From IMG/VR virus record IMGVR_UViG_3300033141_001476, positions 1 through 30,977 of that record: 30,977 nucleotides of DNA; one strand, given 5' to 3'. This document shows positions 14,179 to 20,816 of this stretch, piece by piece. The notes beneath the pieces were generated by a model. That model ran no database searches and was not told the DNA's origin. It saw nothing but the letters and a program-made list of their open reading frames with translations. The translations under genes were made by a program, and so were the position numbers. Numbering within the stretch: position 1 is the stretch's first letter; each line of letters begins with the position of its first letter. Origin of the DNA: a virus.

Positions 14179-14433
14179 CTAGTCATATTTACTTTTCCGT
14201 TTAGGGGCAGCGGGCATACGAAAGTGATAATGTATTTGCTCCCCCTGTGGTAATTCAATGGGTTCTTTTTGTGTTACCCTTTTCGGGTACTCAAATACCT
14301 CTTTTGGGTAAGGCATATTCAGCATCATCTCTTCTCTGAGACAATCTAGCATACCCTCCATTTGGTATTCAGGATGTTCCCTTAAAGCCTTGTTGTGGTA
14401 GTAGAAAGGGCTATGTTCTTTATCCAATATCAT
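14179..14433 (-). CDS. hypothetical protein
   Basis: An 84-aa protein with AAGGGAAGAG before ATG 14433, overlapping the upstream stop. Rich in Tyr, Pro, Glu and Lys (FYYHNKALREHPEYQMEG), with a basic C-terminus (PAAPKRKSKYD). No recognised family. It is the last gene before the iteron-bearing gap. Confidence 0.55.
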   Translation of the reverse strand: MILDKEHSPFYYHNKALREHPEYQMEGMLDCLREEMMLNMPYPKEVFEYPKRVTQKEPIELPQGEQIHYHFRMPAAPKRKSKYD

Positions 14434-14681
14434 TTCTCTTCCCTTAGAACTTGCTCTATTTCTACTCTTGCTGGAAATCGCTGAAGCTGATTGAGTGGGT
14501 AACTTTCCAGCAGAGTAAGTATCCTCTCCCTTTCTTGATTCTTGGCTTCTTCTATATCAGGAATGATGTCTAGGATTTGGTCGAGGCATTCAGCTTTAAT
14601 TAGCTCGTGTTCGTGCCTCCAATTAGGCACAGTATTATTAAGAACTCCGTCTATCTTCTCCCTCAATTCAAGTCTATCCAT
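14430..14681 (-). CDS. helical hypothetical protein
   Basis: I use ATG 14681, which follows AAGGAGG at seven bases; a frame start 33 bases further upstream lacks an RBS. The 83-aa product is helical (LELREKIDGVLNNTV, IPDIEEAKNQERERILTLLE), like small early phage proteins that often repeat this 'E..KNQERERI' theme. It overlaps both neighbours. Confidence 0.6.
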   Translation of the reverse strand: MDRLELREKIDGVLNNTVPNWRHEHELIKAECLDQILDIIPDIEEAKNQERERILTLLESYPLNQLQRFPARVEIEQVLREEK

Positions 14682-15300
14682 TGCTAACCTCCTTCTTGAG
14701 GGGCATTGCCCCACGATGGAGTAGAATGTGCTCCTCTTCCTCTTTTGTAACCCTCATAGTTATAGGATATTTCTGGACAGTATCAGGCAAGTATTTCTCA
14801 TACCAAGAGTAAAACTTCTCAAGCTCATCCACGCTAGATATTGAGTCAGGTCTATCCAGCCTCTTCCTATTTTTTAGTGCTTCATCAATGTCTTCCAATA
14901 CCTCATAGTGTTGCTTGACTTTGGCTAGTATCTGACTTGCTATATTATCCCTATCATCACAAGTCAATCTGTGAGTAGGTTCTAAGCTATCCATCACTTT
15001 CTTTATTTCTGTCAGCAACAATTCATCCTGTTCGTTCACCAGAGCTTTCCTATCTCTTACAGGGTAATCCGTTCCTGTTACTGGAATGTGTATCTTCTTC
15101 TGTTTACTCATAGTTCTACACTTTGATTCTATATCATCTAAGACCTCATCCACATAATCACTTAATAAACCACTAGCACTAGGATTTACTGCTCTAATGA
15201 AACGCCAAAGGTAGCTATGTAATTCCCTGATGTAATCAAAGATTTCTCCATTATGGTCTATCTTATCTTCAGCTATAAAACCTCGTGGTCTGCTCTTCAT
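14674..15300 (-). CDS. hypothetical helical protein
   Basis: A 208-aa protein. The N-terminal half has EIFDYIRELHSYLWRFIRAVNPS and a long acidic helix (YVDEVLDDIESK). The C-terminal half has LLLTEIKKVMDSLEP, VLEDIDEALKNRKRL and SVDELEKFYSWYEKY. All-helical, no Cys pairs, no membrane segments. No family recognised. ATG overlaps the upstream TGA, so it is coupled to the gene at 15297-15647. Confidence 0.6.
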   Translation of the reverse strand: MKSRPRGFIAEDKIDHNGEIFDYIRELHSYLWRFIRAVNPSASGLLSDYVDEVLDDIESKCRTMSKQKKIHIPVTGTDYPVRDRKALVNEQDELLLTEIKKVMDSLEPTHRLTCDDRDNIASQILAKVKQHYEVLEDIDEALKNRKRLDRPDSISSVDELEKFYSWYEKYLPDTVQKYPITMRVTKEEEEHILLHRGAMPLKKEVSNG

Positions 15301-15647
15301 TCTCTACCCCCTTTATTACCCAGATAGTGGGACTTGATTTTGACCCATTCATCATCGCAAATATATCTAGTACTGCTTGTCTCAAGTTCCTCAAATATCT
15401 TCTCAGCTACTTCCTGCCTGGCTTGGTCTATCAGGGGTTGGATTAGAGATTTAATTTCGTCAGTGCTAGTTTCTTTAAGTTCGTGGATTTTATCTGGGGC
15501 AACTGTACCCCAAGACCTCCAAGCTAACAAAGAGCTACTCAGCTGGCTCAATTCCCCACCTATCTTCTCCCTCACCTTATCAATCTGTTCTGTATTAGCC
15601 ATATAGGGTTTATTTATTCCTAAGTCACCTGGCACTGGTACTCCCAT
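15297..15647 (-). CDS. helical hypothetical protein
   Basis: About 116 aa, starting MGVPVPGDLG at ATG 15647, eight bases after AAAGGAGG. A longer frame to 15749 would run into the structured non-coding region and lacks an RBS. Contents: EQIDKVREKIGGELSQL, TDEIKSLIQPLIDQARQEVAEKIFEEL, then DDEWVKIKSHYLGNKG. It resembles the neighbouring helical protein in style. Unknown function. Confidence 0.6.
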   Translation of the reverse strand: MGVPVPGDLGINKPYMANTEQIDKVREKIGGELSQLSSSLLAWRSWGTVAPDKIHELKETSTDEIKSLIQPLIDQARQEVAEKIFEELETSSTRYICDDEWVKIKSHYLGNKGGRE

Positions 15648-15663
15648 TAGATTATCCTCCTTT

Positions 15664-16031
15664 AGTACACTTAGCATTACCCAAGACTCACCACGTGAAG
15701 GTGTGCACTTTGAGTTCTTACCCCGTGAGGCTGGCAGTGGCGATAACACTGAACCATTAACAGCGGACGCCCATCTTTCAGAGCCTCAGCTGAAACCTCA
15801 CAGGGCTTGCCTGAACCTACACTAAGCCATCTTCTGTCCCTTACACAGGGTACAGGCTTACACCTTCCACCCACCACTCAGTTCAGGCCGTACCGGCTAG
15901 TAGCATTACGACACGGTGGTATCTACTATTACGCATCACCCTTTCGGGTAGCCAGTACACTTGCTGGCTCATTTTCACCATAGCCTCCTCATACAGCACA
16001 CTGTCCAGTGCCACTATGTAACCAGCAAGCC
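15664..16031 (-). ncRNA. large structured non-coding RNA candidate
   Basis: About 370 bases with no credible gene, in an operon whose other gaps are mostly under 50 bases. Read on the minus strand it folds by eye into at least ten helices: 16022-16029 with 15960-15967 (8 bp), a GAAA-capped hairpin at 15938-15949, 15923-15928 with 15898-15903, 15913-15916 with 15888-15891, 15873-15877 with 15916-15920, 15855-15859 with 15824-15828 enclosing a CTGT/CCCT stem, 15796-15805 with 15721-15730 (10 bp, one G-U) enclosing hairpins 15776-15781/15790-15795 and 15735-15739/15747-15751, and 15711-15715 with 15686-15690. It is visibly richer in G+C than the flanking genes. It could be a large phage RNA of the GOLLD/ROOL kind, a degenerate ribozyme or group II intron part, or something new; I cannot assign a class. 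Confidence 0.7.
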
Positions 16032-16037
16032 ATTAAG

Positions 16038-16709
16038 TTACCACTCCTTATCTTTTTTAATAGTTTTGTAAAGTTCCTCGCATCTCTTTTCAGTTAGTAT
16101 CTCTTCAGGGTCTACCCCATACTTAGTTAGGAATGTCGCAACATCTTCTACACCGTGATTCTCTAGATACTTGAAGAATCCAGAGACTCGTTCAGCTTGT
16201 TTATCAGTAGTTTGTGCCCCCTGACCACCTTTAGTGGAAGTTCCACCCACAGCCTCCTCAATCTTAGCCACTATCTGTTCTACCGAATGAAGTCGAGACA
16301 TAGCCCACTCAATAGTAGCCCTGTATTCCTTTGTGTCCTTACCAACCATACCTGTTGAGATAAGCTCCACCATACCCTTGAAAGCCACCTGTGCCTCTAT
16401 GCTGTCATTCTTTTCTACCCTGACCTGTGTTTGAGCTTTCTCGGTAGCTTTACTGGCAAGCTCATCCTTGACTACTGTAAAATCTTTAACAAACGGCTTG
16501 CCGTTGAACTCACCCACTTGTAACTTAATAGCCGCACCTTCTTCTAGTAGGGGCCACTTATCCCTGAGAGCACCACCACGCCCCGACTTGACATTGAATT
16601 TATTACCTGCCTTATCAGTAACCTTTTTGAACTCTTTGCCATCGTAGCTATCGTCCTCAACCTTGTCAATTACAACTATGTCTCCATCCTCTATGTTTCC
16701 ATCACGCAT
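16038..16709 (-). CDS. OB-fold ssDNA-binding-like replication protein
   Basis: I use ATG 16709, which overlaps the TAA of the small zinc-ribbon gene (TAATG) and follows GGGAGG. The 223-aa product opens with beta strands typical of an OB fold (DGDIVVIDKVED, KVTDKAGNKFNVKSG, GAAIKLQVGEFNGKPFVKDFTVV; residues about 8-85). A linker and helices follow, and a C-terminal helical piece (GFFKYLENHGVEDVATFLTKYG, EEILTEKRCEELYKTI). Such proteins bind ssDNA or act as recombination mediators in phage replication. That it binds ssDNA is inferred from the fold pattern. Confidence 0.6.
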   Translation of the reverse strand: MRDGNIEDGDIVVIDKVEDDSYDGKEFKKVTDKAGNKFNVKSGRGGALRDKWPLLEEGAAIKLQVGEFNGKPFVKDFTVVKDELASKATEKAQTQVRVEKNDSIEAQVAFKGMVELISTGMVGKDTKEYRATIEWAMSRLHSVEQIVAKIEEAVGGTSTKGGQGAQTTDKQAERVSGFFKYLENHGVEDVATFLTKYGVDPEEILTEKRCEELYKTIKKDKEW

Positions 16710-16840
16710 TATTTTACCTCCCACGGAGTAGATAAGGGAATTATTTCCTTCATACAATTATAGCAAAATATACGCCCCAACCAGGGATTCCAAGCAAAGT
16801 TTATTCCCCCACATATAGGGCATATCAATTCCTTTTTCAT
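16709..16840 (-). CDS. 43-aa zinc-ribbon miniprotein
   Basis: ATG 16840 follows AAGGAGGAGAA; the TAA overlaps the next ATG. CPICGG and CYNC are separated by about 18 residues (NFAWNPWLGRIF), a classic four-Cys zinc ribbon. Role unknown; coupled to the OB-fold gene, so possibly a partner in replication or transcription. Confidence 0.65.
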   Translation of the reverse strand: MKKELICPICGGINFAWNPWLGRIFCYNCMKEIIPLSTPWEVK

Positions 16841-17271
16841 TTCTCCTCCTTATATATTTCTAAGTTGGTTGCGATGGTAGCTTGTGGTTCAGTTGTAATC
16901 TTAACAAAGTCTGGGGGGTCCGCCTTTGCTATTTTCTCAAAGGCTTTCTTGTCTAGCTGAAGTGCCATCCTGTGAGCCTTAGCCCAATCAAGGGCAATCT
17001 TGACATCATAGGTCAGTATTGTTCGTTCTCTGATACCCACTCCAACCGCCGGTGCCTTGTTACCTGTCTCGGCATAGGCTTGGAGTGTAAGCTCTCTTAA
17101 TTTATTCTCAGCTTCTGAGCAGGTTTCTTTAACATTAGCCTCATTATCGAAAAGAACTTGATTAGTTTCAAGCCATCTCCGATAAGCTGAAGTTTTACAT
17201 TCGGTTGCCTCTTGTAGCCTTTGCCTAGCCTCTGCCACCACCTTGATTTGTTCCTGTAGTCGGTCAATCAT
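16837..17271 (-). CDS. coiled-coil phage protein
   Basis: A 144-aa protein. The N-terminal 65 residues are coiled coil (LQEQIKVVAEARQRLQEATE, EAENKLRELTLQAYAE). Then comes a conserved-looking core: APAVGVGIRERTILTYDVKIALDWAKAHRMALQLDKKAFEKIAK, ending FVKITTEPQATIATNL. I know this arrangement from unnamed phage proteins encoded near recombination or replication genes; a Gam-like role is possible but not shown. ATGA overlap with the downstream gene. Confidence 0.6.
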   Translation of the reverse strand: MIDRLQEQIKVVAEARQRLQEATECKTSAYRRWLETNQVLFDNEANVKETCSEAENKLRELTLQAYAETGNKAPAVGVGIRERTILTYDVKIALDWAKAHRMALQLDKKAFEKIAKADPPDFVKITTEPQATIATNLEIYKEEK

Positions 17272-17405
17272 TTCTTCGCCTCCTTATATGTTTTATACAA
17301 CCAGCACTCATTACACCAACCCTCCTGACAGATAACATTTTCGGCAAACGGACACCACTGACCCTTCATTGATTCCGTTTGTATTACTTCATTGTCCTTT
17401 TTCAT
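17268..17405 (-). CDS. 45-aa Cys-rich miniprotein
   Basis: ATG 17405, overlapping the upstream gene; TGA overlaps the next ATG. Contains WCPFAENVICQEGWCNECW, four to five Cys within 20 residues, a tight metal-binding or iron-sulfur-like cluster. The spacing differs from the ordinary zinc ribbons of this operon. Function unknown. Confidence 0.55.
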   Translation of the reverse strand: MKKDNEVIQTESMKGQWCPFAENVICQEGWCNECWLYKTYKEAKK

Positions 17406-17626
17406 TCCCTATCCCCTTAATCTTGTTACCTATTGCCTTGATGTAAACCTGTGGGTCTGATGAAGCATAGCAAGTTGTGATTGCTGCCCACGAATCAGGC
17501 TCTATGGATTTTGCCTCCAAACTGGATTGATATTGGCGATTTTCCCTATCCATCTCGTCTAGGAGTATCTGCTTACATTCAGCCCCGGAGTATTTTCTTT
17601 GAGATAACCTCACTTAGTAGTGTCAT
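17389..17626 (-). CDS. helical protein with probable frameshift near its start
   Basis: The clear part (GTG 17613 down to 17389) reads RKYSGAECKQILLDEMDREN, then DSWAAITTCYASSDPQVYIKAIG. The expected start is ATG 17626: it overlaps the upstream TGA and has AGGAGG before it, but reads MTLLSEVISKK and then leaves the frame within an AAAGAAAA run (17593-17600). Removing one A restores a single protein of about 78 residues. GTG 17613 has no RBS, so I favour an indel. Function unknown. Confidence 0.5.
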
Positions 17627-17748
17627 TTCCTCGCCTCCTTTTTAATTTCGTAGCACTTTTTACAATAAGGTTTTCGTCTGTACATATAGGGTACTAATAA
17701 TTCTGCCTTACACCTAGAGCAGTGAAATAAATCCAGATTCTTCGCCAT
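17623..17748 (-). CDS. 41-aa zinc-ribbon miniprotein
   Basis: ATG 17748 after GGAGGAAATT. CSRC and CKKC are separated by about 17 residues (KAELLVPYMYRRKPY), a four-Cys zinc ribbon. It is the first gene downstream of the promoter at 17923-17951 and of its structured leader. Its TGA overlaps the next ATG. Confidence 0.65.
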   Translation of the reverse strand: MAKNLDLFHCSRCKAELLVPYMYRRKPYCKKCYEIKKEARK

Positions 17749-17916
17749 AATTTCCTCCAAAACCCAGGCTTGTGGTCTATTTGCCAACATCTTTGGGGGG
17801 ATATACCATAAGCAAAGCCTAAGTCTTTATATGAGCACCCTAGTAGTGTCCTTCTCACTAATCAGGCTTACTCTTGCTTTTCAGCCGTCAATTCAGACTC
17901 TAACTGCAACCCCAGC
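17749..17916 (-). promoter_or_regulatory. structured 5' leader of the early operon
   Basis: About 170 bases between the promoter and the first gene. By eye the transcript can pair AAGCCT with AGGCTT across about 45 bases (extended by AAGC/GCTT), enclosing a TAGTG/CACTA hairpin. A short frame of 16 codons (MLGLQLESELTAEKQE) begins almost at the predicted transcription start. This could be an attenuator, a riboswitch-like element or an antitermination site. I recognise no known family. Confidence 0.45.
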
Positions 17917-17922
17917 ATCTGT

Positions 17923-17951
17923 ATTATACCATATTTAATATTAATAATCAA
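17923..17951 (-). promoter_or_regulatory. sigma70 promoter, extended -10
   Basis: TTGATT (17946-17951), 17 bases, TATAAT (17923-17928) with TGG before the -10. The upstream part lies in the 3' end of the yopX-like gene. Expected to drive the leftward genes from 17748 on. Confidence 0.82.
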
Positions 17952-18339
17952 GTAGCTTTGGGTTCTCATGGATATTACCGATTACCTTAAAAATCTCACC
18001 CTCTATTCCCAGCCAGCATCCACACTCATTATTCCATTCCACAATTTTATTACCTAAATTAAAACAACAGTGAGCATCTTCTATATAATCTTCATTACTG
18101 ATTATATCTCCCTCATATATCCCCTTGCCATTTTTGTCTTTGCGCCCTGTGTATTGTCCTACTGTTTTATACTTAACCACATTAAATCTTAGAACGTTCT
18201 TTTTTTGATTACCACCAACATCATAGCAATCTATATCCCCGCTTAAGATACAGTTCGCTCCATCCTTAATCTTAACATAGCCACCATATACCCATTCTCC
18301 ACTTCTTAACATTCCCCTAAACTTTATCTCTCTCATCAT
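17941..18339 (-). CDS. YopX family protein
   Basis: A 132-aa protein. REIKFRGMLRSGEWVYGGYV, YKTVGQYTGRKDKNGKGIYEGD, a variable middle with HCC, KIVEWNNECGCW and FKVIGNIHENPKLL are the blocks of the YopX family in order. YopX proteins are common in phages and prophages of Firmicutes and others; their fold is hexameric/beta-rich and function is unknown. The start could be either of two adjacent ATGs (18339 or 18336). The 3' end contains the -35 of the next promoter. Confidence 0.9.
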   Translation of the reverse strand: MMREIKFRGMLRSGEWVYGGYVKIKDGANCILSGDIDCYDVGGNQKKNVLRFNVVKYKTVGQYTGRKDKNGKGIYEGDIISNEDYIEDAHCCFNLGNKIVEWNNECGCWLGIEGEIFKVIGNIHENPKLLDY

Positions 18340-18362
18340 TCCTCCTTAATAATCAAGTTTAT

Positions 18363-18527
18363 TCATCTCCACCACAGGAACTTTATACTATAACACCAGC
18401 CAGGCATTTCCCCGCCTCGCTTTTTGTCAATCCACTGAGCGACACGCCAGAACAAGGGTCTAACAACAAAAAGGTTTATTAGTGTTCCCGCTATAATCCC
18501 TAACAGTAAACCAAATAGAATATTCAC
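18363..18527 (-). CDS. 54-aa membrane protein
   Basis: GTG 18527 follows AAGGAGGTTAAG and overlaps the upstream TGA (GTGA). The first 22 residues are one membrane helix (ILFGLLLGIIAGTLINLFVV), then a basic, Trp-rich tail (RVAQWIDKKRGGEMPGW). A longer in-frame reading further upstream has no RBS and overlaps the small gene there. Role unknown; a small inner-membrane phage factor. Confidence 0.55.
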   Translation of the reverse strand: MNILFGLLLGIIAGTLINLFVVRPLFWRVAQWIDKKRGGEMPGWCYSIKFLWWR

Positions 18528-18628
18528 CTTAACCTCCTTATTCTCTCCCTGCTTTCTTTTTTGTATTGCTGAAAGGCTTTTTGCCACTTAATATGAGACT
18601 TAAATTGACTCCTCCACGGATATTTCAT
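18524..18628 (-). CDS. 34-aa basic miniprotein
   Basis: ATG 18628 overlaps the upstream TGA; its TGA overlaps the next GTG. Strongly basic (KKESRERIRRLR at the end) with an aromatic middle (WRSQFKSHIKWQKAFQQY). Possibly nucleic-acid binding; no family recognised. Confidence 0.45.
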   Translation of the reverse strand: MKYPWRSQFKSHIKWQKAFQQYKKESRERIRRLR

Positions 18629-18792
18629 TCCCACAACCCCACTAATTCATCATATTCCAAAGCTTGGTAGTTACTTTCAGCCATGTTATACATAGCTTCC
18701 CTTAAATCTTGGGGCATATTCTCAAGTTCTATGTCGTGCTTTTCTATAGCTAATCGTTGAGCTTCTTCCCAAATCCAATCTTCTTTAGTCAT
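18625..18792 (-). CDS. 55-aa acidic helical protein
   Basis: ATG 18792 follows GGAGGAGAA. Acidic helices (EDWIWEEAQRLAIEKHDIE, LREAMYNMAESNYQALEYDEL). It overlaps neighbours at both ends by four bases. Function unknown. Confidence 0.5.
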   Translation of the reverse strand: MTKEDWIWEEAQRLAIEKHDIELENMPQDLREAMYNMAESNYQALEYDELVGLWE

Positions 18793-19049
18793 TTCTCCTC
18801 CGCCTTAGCTAAGATTTCCAAATTAGTTTTTAATTGTTTTTGTAGATATTCTCTATGTTCCCCAACTTCATATCTAATCTGATTGTGAATAATAGTGGTG
18901 GAGTACTTCAAGGCCTCATACATATCCTTGTTGATACTTTCATAGTAGGCAATAATTCTCTTTTCCCTGTCCGTTCTGTCGTGTTCGTGTGGTATTGGAT
19001 AACTTTGAGGAAAACCACAAGAGCATAATTCCCCTTTAGTATAATTCAT
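18789..19049 (-). CDS. CxC-containing helical protein
   Basis: An 86-aa protein starting MNYTKGELCSCGFPQSYPIPHEHDR: a CSCG knuckle with nearby His residues (HEHD) that could complete a zinc site. A long helix follows (DREKRIIAYYESINKDMYEAL) and a coiled-coil end (LQKQLKTNLEILAKAEE). No named family. Confidence 0.55.
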   Translation of the reverse strand: MNYTKGELCSCGFPQSYPIPHEHDRTDREKRIIAYYESINKDMYEALKYSTTIIHNQIRYEVGEHREYLQKQLKTNLEILAKAEEK

Positions 19050-19050
19050 T

Positions 19051-19251
19051 TTACCCCCTCCAATCTGCCGAGCTAGTATTTAGGTTAGCCCAGTAGTCCC
19101 TCATATTGTCAGCTATAACCTTGTCCTCGTTTCCTTTCAGGATAATCCCCTTGCTAGCTCGGTCTACGACTTGTTTGATAGCTTGTAAGGCTTGCCCTCT
19201 AGTAAGTCCCTTGTCTGTATAATACCTGATTAGATCCTCTACTGTGTTCAT
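19051..19251 (-). CDS. helical hypothetical protein
   Basis: A 66-aa protein. NTVEDLIRYYTDKGLTRGQALQAIKQVVDRA has the look of a UBA-like or small three-helix fold. GGAGAAATT precedes the ATG. No family recognised. Confidence 0.5.
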   Translation of the reverse strand: MNTVEDLIRYYTDKGLTRGQALQAIKQVVDRASKGIILKGNEDKVIADNMRDYWANLNTSSADWRG

Positions 19252-19260
19252 AATTTCTCC

Positions 19261-19701
19261 TTAGTATGTTGTGCTTGCGTTTTTACAAGGGGCTCTCTCA
19301 CCCCTGCCATTCCACCTTGCTCCGCAGTTGGGGCAATGTAGATAAAACGGATTCCAGGACTCAACCTCGACTTTGTAATCCCCGCATTCTGGGCAAGTAT
19401 CCCCTTCAAGAACTATGTCTTTGCTCATTGCTTCCTCCTTGTAAGTTGATATACTGCCATTGCTTAACCCTTTAGTTAGAATATAGGTGGAGGTTGGGAA
19501 ACCATAGACTCGCTTTATTAGCCCTCTCTTTTGTAACGCATCAATGGTATTCCCGTGTACTCTTATAGTTTCACCACCAAACCCTTGTCCGCCTTTCTGT
19601 AAAGAATACCACCCTGGGGCACGACCACCCACACTATAACCTAGTTGCCAGCCATTCGCCATTTTATTTAGTACATCTTGTTGTTTGGCGTTAAGTTTCA
19701 T
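19261..19701 (-). CDS. winged-helix plus zinc-ribbon protein
   Basis: A 146-aa protein. Residues 1-85 resemble a winged helix (KLNAKQQDVLNKMANGW, GNTIDALQKRGLIKRVYGFPTSTYILT). Residues about 100-140 are a four-Cys zinc ribbon (CPECGDYKV, then CPNCGARW) plus one extra Cys. An internal ATG at 19428 (MSKDIVLEG) has a perfect AAGGAGG six bases upstream, so the ribbon may also be made alone as a 55-aa protein. AGGAGGGGTGAA, part of the repeated cassette, precedes ATG 19701. Probably a small DNA-binding regulator. Confidence 0.6.
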   Translation of the reverse strand: MKLNAKQQDVLNKMANGWQLGYSVGGRAPGWYSLQKGGQGFGGETIRVHGNTIDALQKRGLIKRVYGFPTSTYILTKGLSNGSISTYKEEAMSKDIVLEGDTCPECGDYKVEVESWNPFYLHCPNCGARWNGRGERAPCKNASTTY

Positions 19702-19707
19702 TTCACC

Positions 19708-19731
19708 CCTCCTTACTTGTTGGGTTATTTA
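19708..19731 (-). repeat. repeated stop/RBS cassette, copy 1
   Basis: On the minus strand: TAA of the upstream gene, then ATAACCCAACAAGTAAGGAGG, then the next start within about seven bases. Further copies at 20082-20104, 20267-20290, 20982-21004 and 21184-21206; weaker variants at 19900-19918 and 20803-20816. Confidence 0.75.
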
Positions 19732-19893
19732 ATCAAGTGCTTTGCTTGGGAATTCCGTATCTCTAACCAATAGAGTATTACAATTAGGACAATAGCTAGA
19801 CATTGAGCTAGCTATTGTCATTAATGCCCCACAGCGGGGGCAGCGCCATAGATAGCAAATTTTATTATTTATGCTTCGCTTCCACATTGTCAT
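19729..19893 (-). CDS. 54-aa zinc-ribbon miniprotein
   Basis: ATG 19893 follows AAGGAGGATAAA. Four Cys in two pairs, CPRCG and CPNC, separated by about 15 residues. An extra Cys (ICYLWRC) lies just before. The stop is inside the repeated cassette. Function unknown; one of a block of similar miniproteins. Confidence 0.6.
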   Translation of the reverse strand: MTMWKRSINNKICYLWRCPRCGALMTIASSMSSYCPNCNTLLVRDTEFPSKALD

Positions 19894-19915
19894 TTTTATC
19901 CTCCTTATAACTCAC

Positions 19916-20080
19916 TTATTTACTTTTCTTAACCCTTACTGTTCCATCACATACAATTCCCTTGCCAAGCAAAATCGATAATGGGTAGCGGTGGGAATAA
20001 TGATTGTACATGGGGTCAGGATACTTTTTATCTACCACTAATTCTAGCGGTTTCCCACATTTAGGACAGTTCATCTTCAT
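19916..20080 (-). CDS. 54-aa CxxC miniprotein
   Basis: ATG 20080 follows AAGGAGGGATGA of the cassette. Starts MKMNCPKCGKPLEL, a single CPKC knuckle with one distant Cys (GIVCDG), so a full ribbon is doubtful. The middle is His/Tyr-rich (YNHYSHRYPL). No family recognised. Confidence 0.5.
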   Translation of the reverse strand: MKMNCPKCGKPLELVVDKKYPDPMYNHYSHRYPLSILLGKGIVCDGTVRVKKSK

Positions 20081-20081
20081 C

Positions 20082-20108
20082 CCTCCTTATAACTTGTTGG
20101 GTTATTTA
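20082..20108 (-). repeat. repeated stop/RBS cassette, copy 2
   Basis: Same element as at 19708-19731 with one small change (AACAAGTTATAAGGAGG). It separates two zinc-ribbon genes and supplies the stop of one and the RBS of the next. Confidence 0.7.
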
Positions 20109-20260
20109 CTGCCATTAGATACCCCCCTTTTAGCATTATGATTAAACTCGCAACCACAATTGAGACACCTACAATTACTTGCTTCAGGGTTAATTCTGTT
20201 ATAATTTAACGTTGTGTCTATATGCTTGCTTTTACAGTTTGGGCATTGTGGTCTGTTCAT
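20102..20260 (-). CDS. 52-aa zinc-ribbon miniprotein
   Basis: ATG 20260 follows GGGAGGTGTAAG. CPNC and CRCLNCGC are separated by about 20 residues. It resembles small phage/InsA-like ribbons (CPNCKSKHIDTTLNYNR). Its stop lies in cassette copy 2. Probably nucleic-acid binding; function unknown. Confidence 0.6.
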   Translation of the reverse strand: MNRPQCPNCKSKHIDTTLNYNRINPEASNCRCLNCGCEFNHNAKRGVSNGSK

Positions 20261-20266
20261 CTTACA

Positions 20267-20290
20267 CCTCCCTACTTGTTGGGTTATTTA
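20267..20290 (-). repeat. repeated stop/RBS cassette, copy 3
   Basis: TAAATAACCCAACAAGTAGG followed by GAGG, between the clamp-like gene and a zinc-ribbon gene. One base differs from copy 1. Confidence 0.7.
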
Positions 20291-20793
20291 TCCCAGCTTA
20301 TAGGCATTATCAACCCTGTTACATCACCGCCAGCAGCCTCAATTTTAGCTGGCTTTTCAGTGCCATAGAATGTAAACTTGATTTTCTCCTCATCTTTACC
20401 TAGACACTTGAGCATATTGAGTAATTGACTTCTGCCTAAAGCTATCTTGAAAACAGGTTCTTCCTCAGGATATAGCGACTCAGTTTTAGGGTAATTACCT
20501 TCCTGCTTAGGAATAATATTTACATTTTGCCCGATAGCCTTGATATTATCCTCACCGTCTGTAGTATAAACGACTCCTCCTAATCCCTTAGCGTCCTTGT
20601 GGCTTTTAATGTCACTAATGTCCAGTAGCACTTCCTCACCATTACAGTTCAGCTTACGCTCCATTAGGATAAACCCATTAGCTGCCTCAATAGCCCCCTT
20701 CTTGATATGGACACAATGTAATACTGGTCGGTAAGTGTCCTTAGCTGCTGCGTTAGCGATAAGCCTGTCTGTTTTGGTTAGTTTGAATTCCAT
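20284..20793 (-). CDS. sliding-clamp (beta-clamp)-like protein
   Basis: I choose ATG 20793 because AAGGAGG is seven bases upstream; GTG 20799 is too close to it. The 169-aa product has YRPVLHCVHIKKGAIEAANGF (as in 'RPVLtgvhi..g.leAtdg'), a middle VVYTTDG, and an end with FKIALGRSQLLNMLKCLGKD, KIKFTFYG, IEAAGGDVTGLIMPI, which matches DnaN domain III ('..viMPi'). It is about half the size of bacterial DnaN, so it would be a short phage clamp or a clamp-mimic. It should act with the host or phage DNA polymerase. The similarity is partial but in the right order. Confidence 0.6.
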   Translation of the reverse strand: MEFKLTKTDRLIANAAAKDTYRPVLHCVHIKKGAIEAANGFILMERKLNCNGEEVLLDISDIKSHKDAKGLGGVVYTTDGEDNIKAIGQNVNIIPKQEGNYPKTESLYPEEEPVFKIALGRSQLLNMLKCLGKDEEKIKFTFYGTEKPAKIEAAGGDVTGLIMPISWDK

Positions 20794-20816
20794 TTTCACT
20801 CCTCCTTATAACTTAT

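Noticed and set aside
14055-14258. A 67-codon minus-strand frame across the iteron region
   Set aside because: Overlaps the end of a better supported gene, lacks an RBS and is composed largely of the repeat translations.
15677-15877. A 66-codon open frame on the minus strand inside the structured non-coding region
   Set aside because: No RBS at its start, unusual composition, and it lies across many base-paired segments; treated as a by-product of the RNA sequence.
15664-15962. Mobile element flanked by a 9-bp target duplication (AGTACACTT)
   Set aside because: A shared 9-mer is not rare in a few hundred bases, and one copy forms part of a predicted stem; no transposase or terminal repeats are seen.
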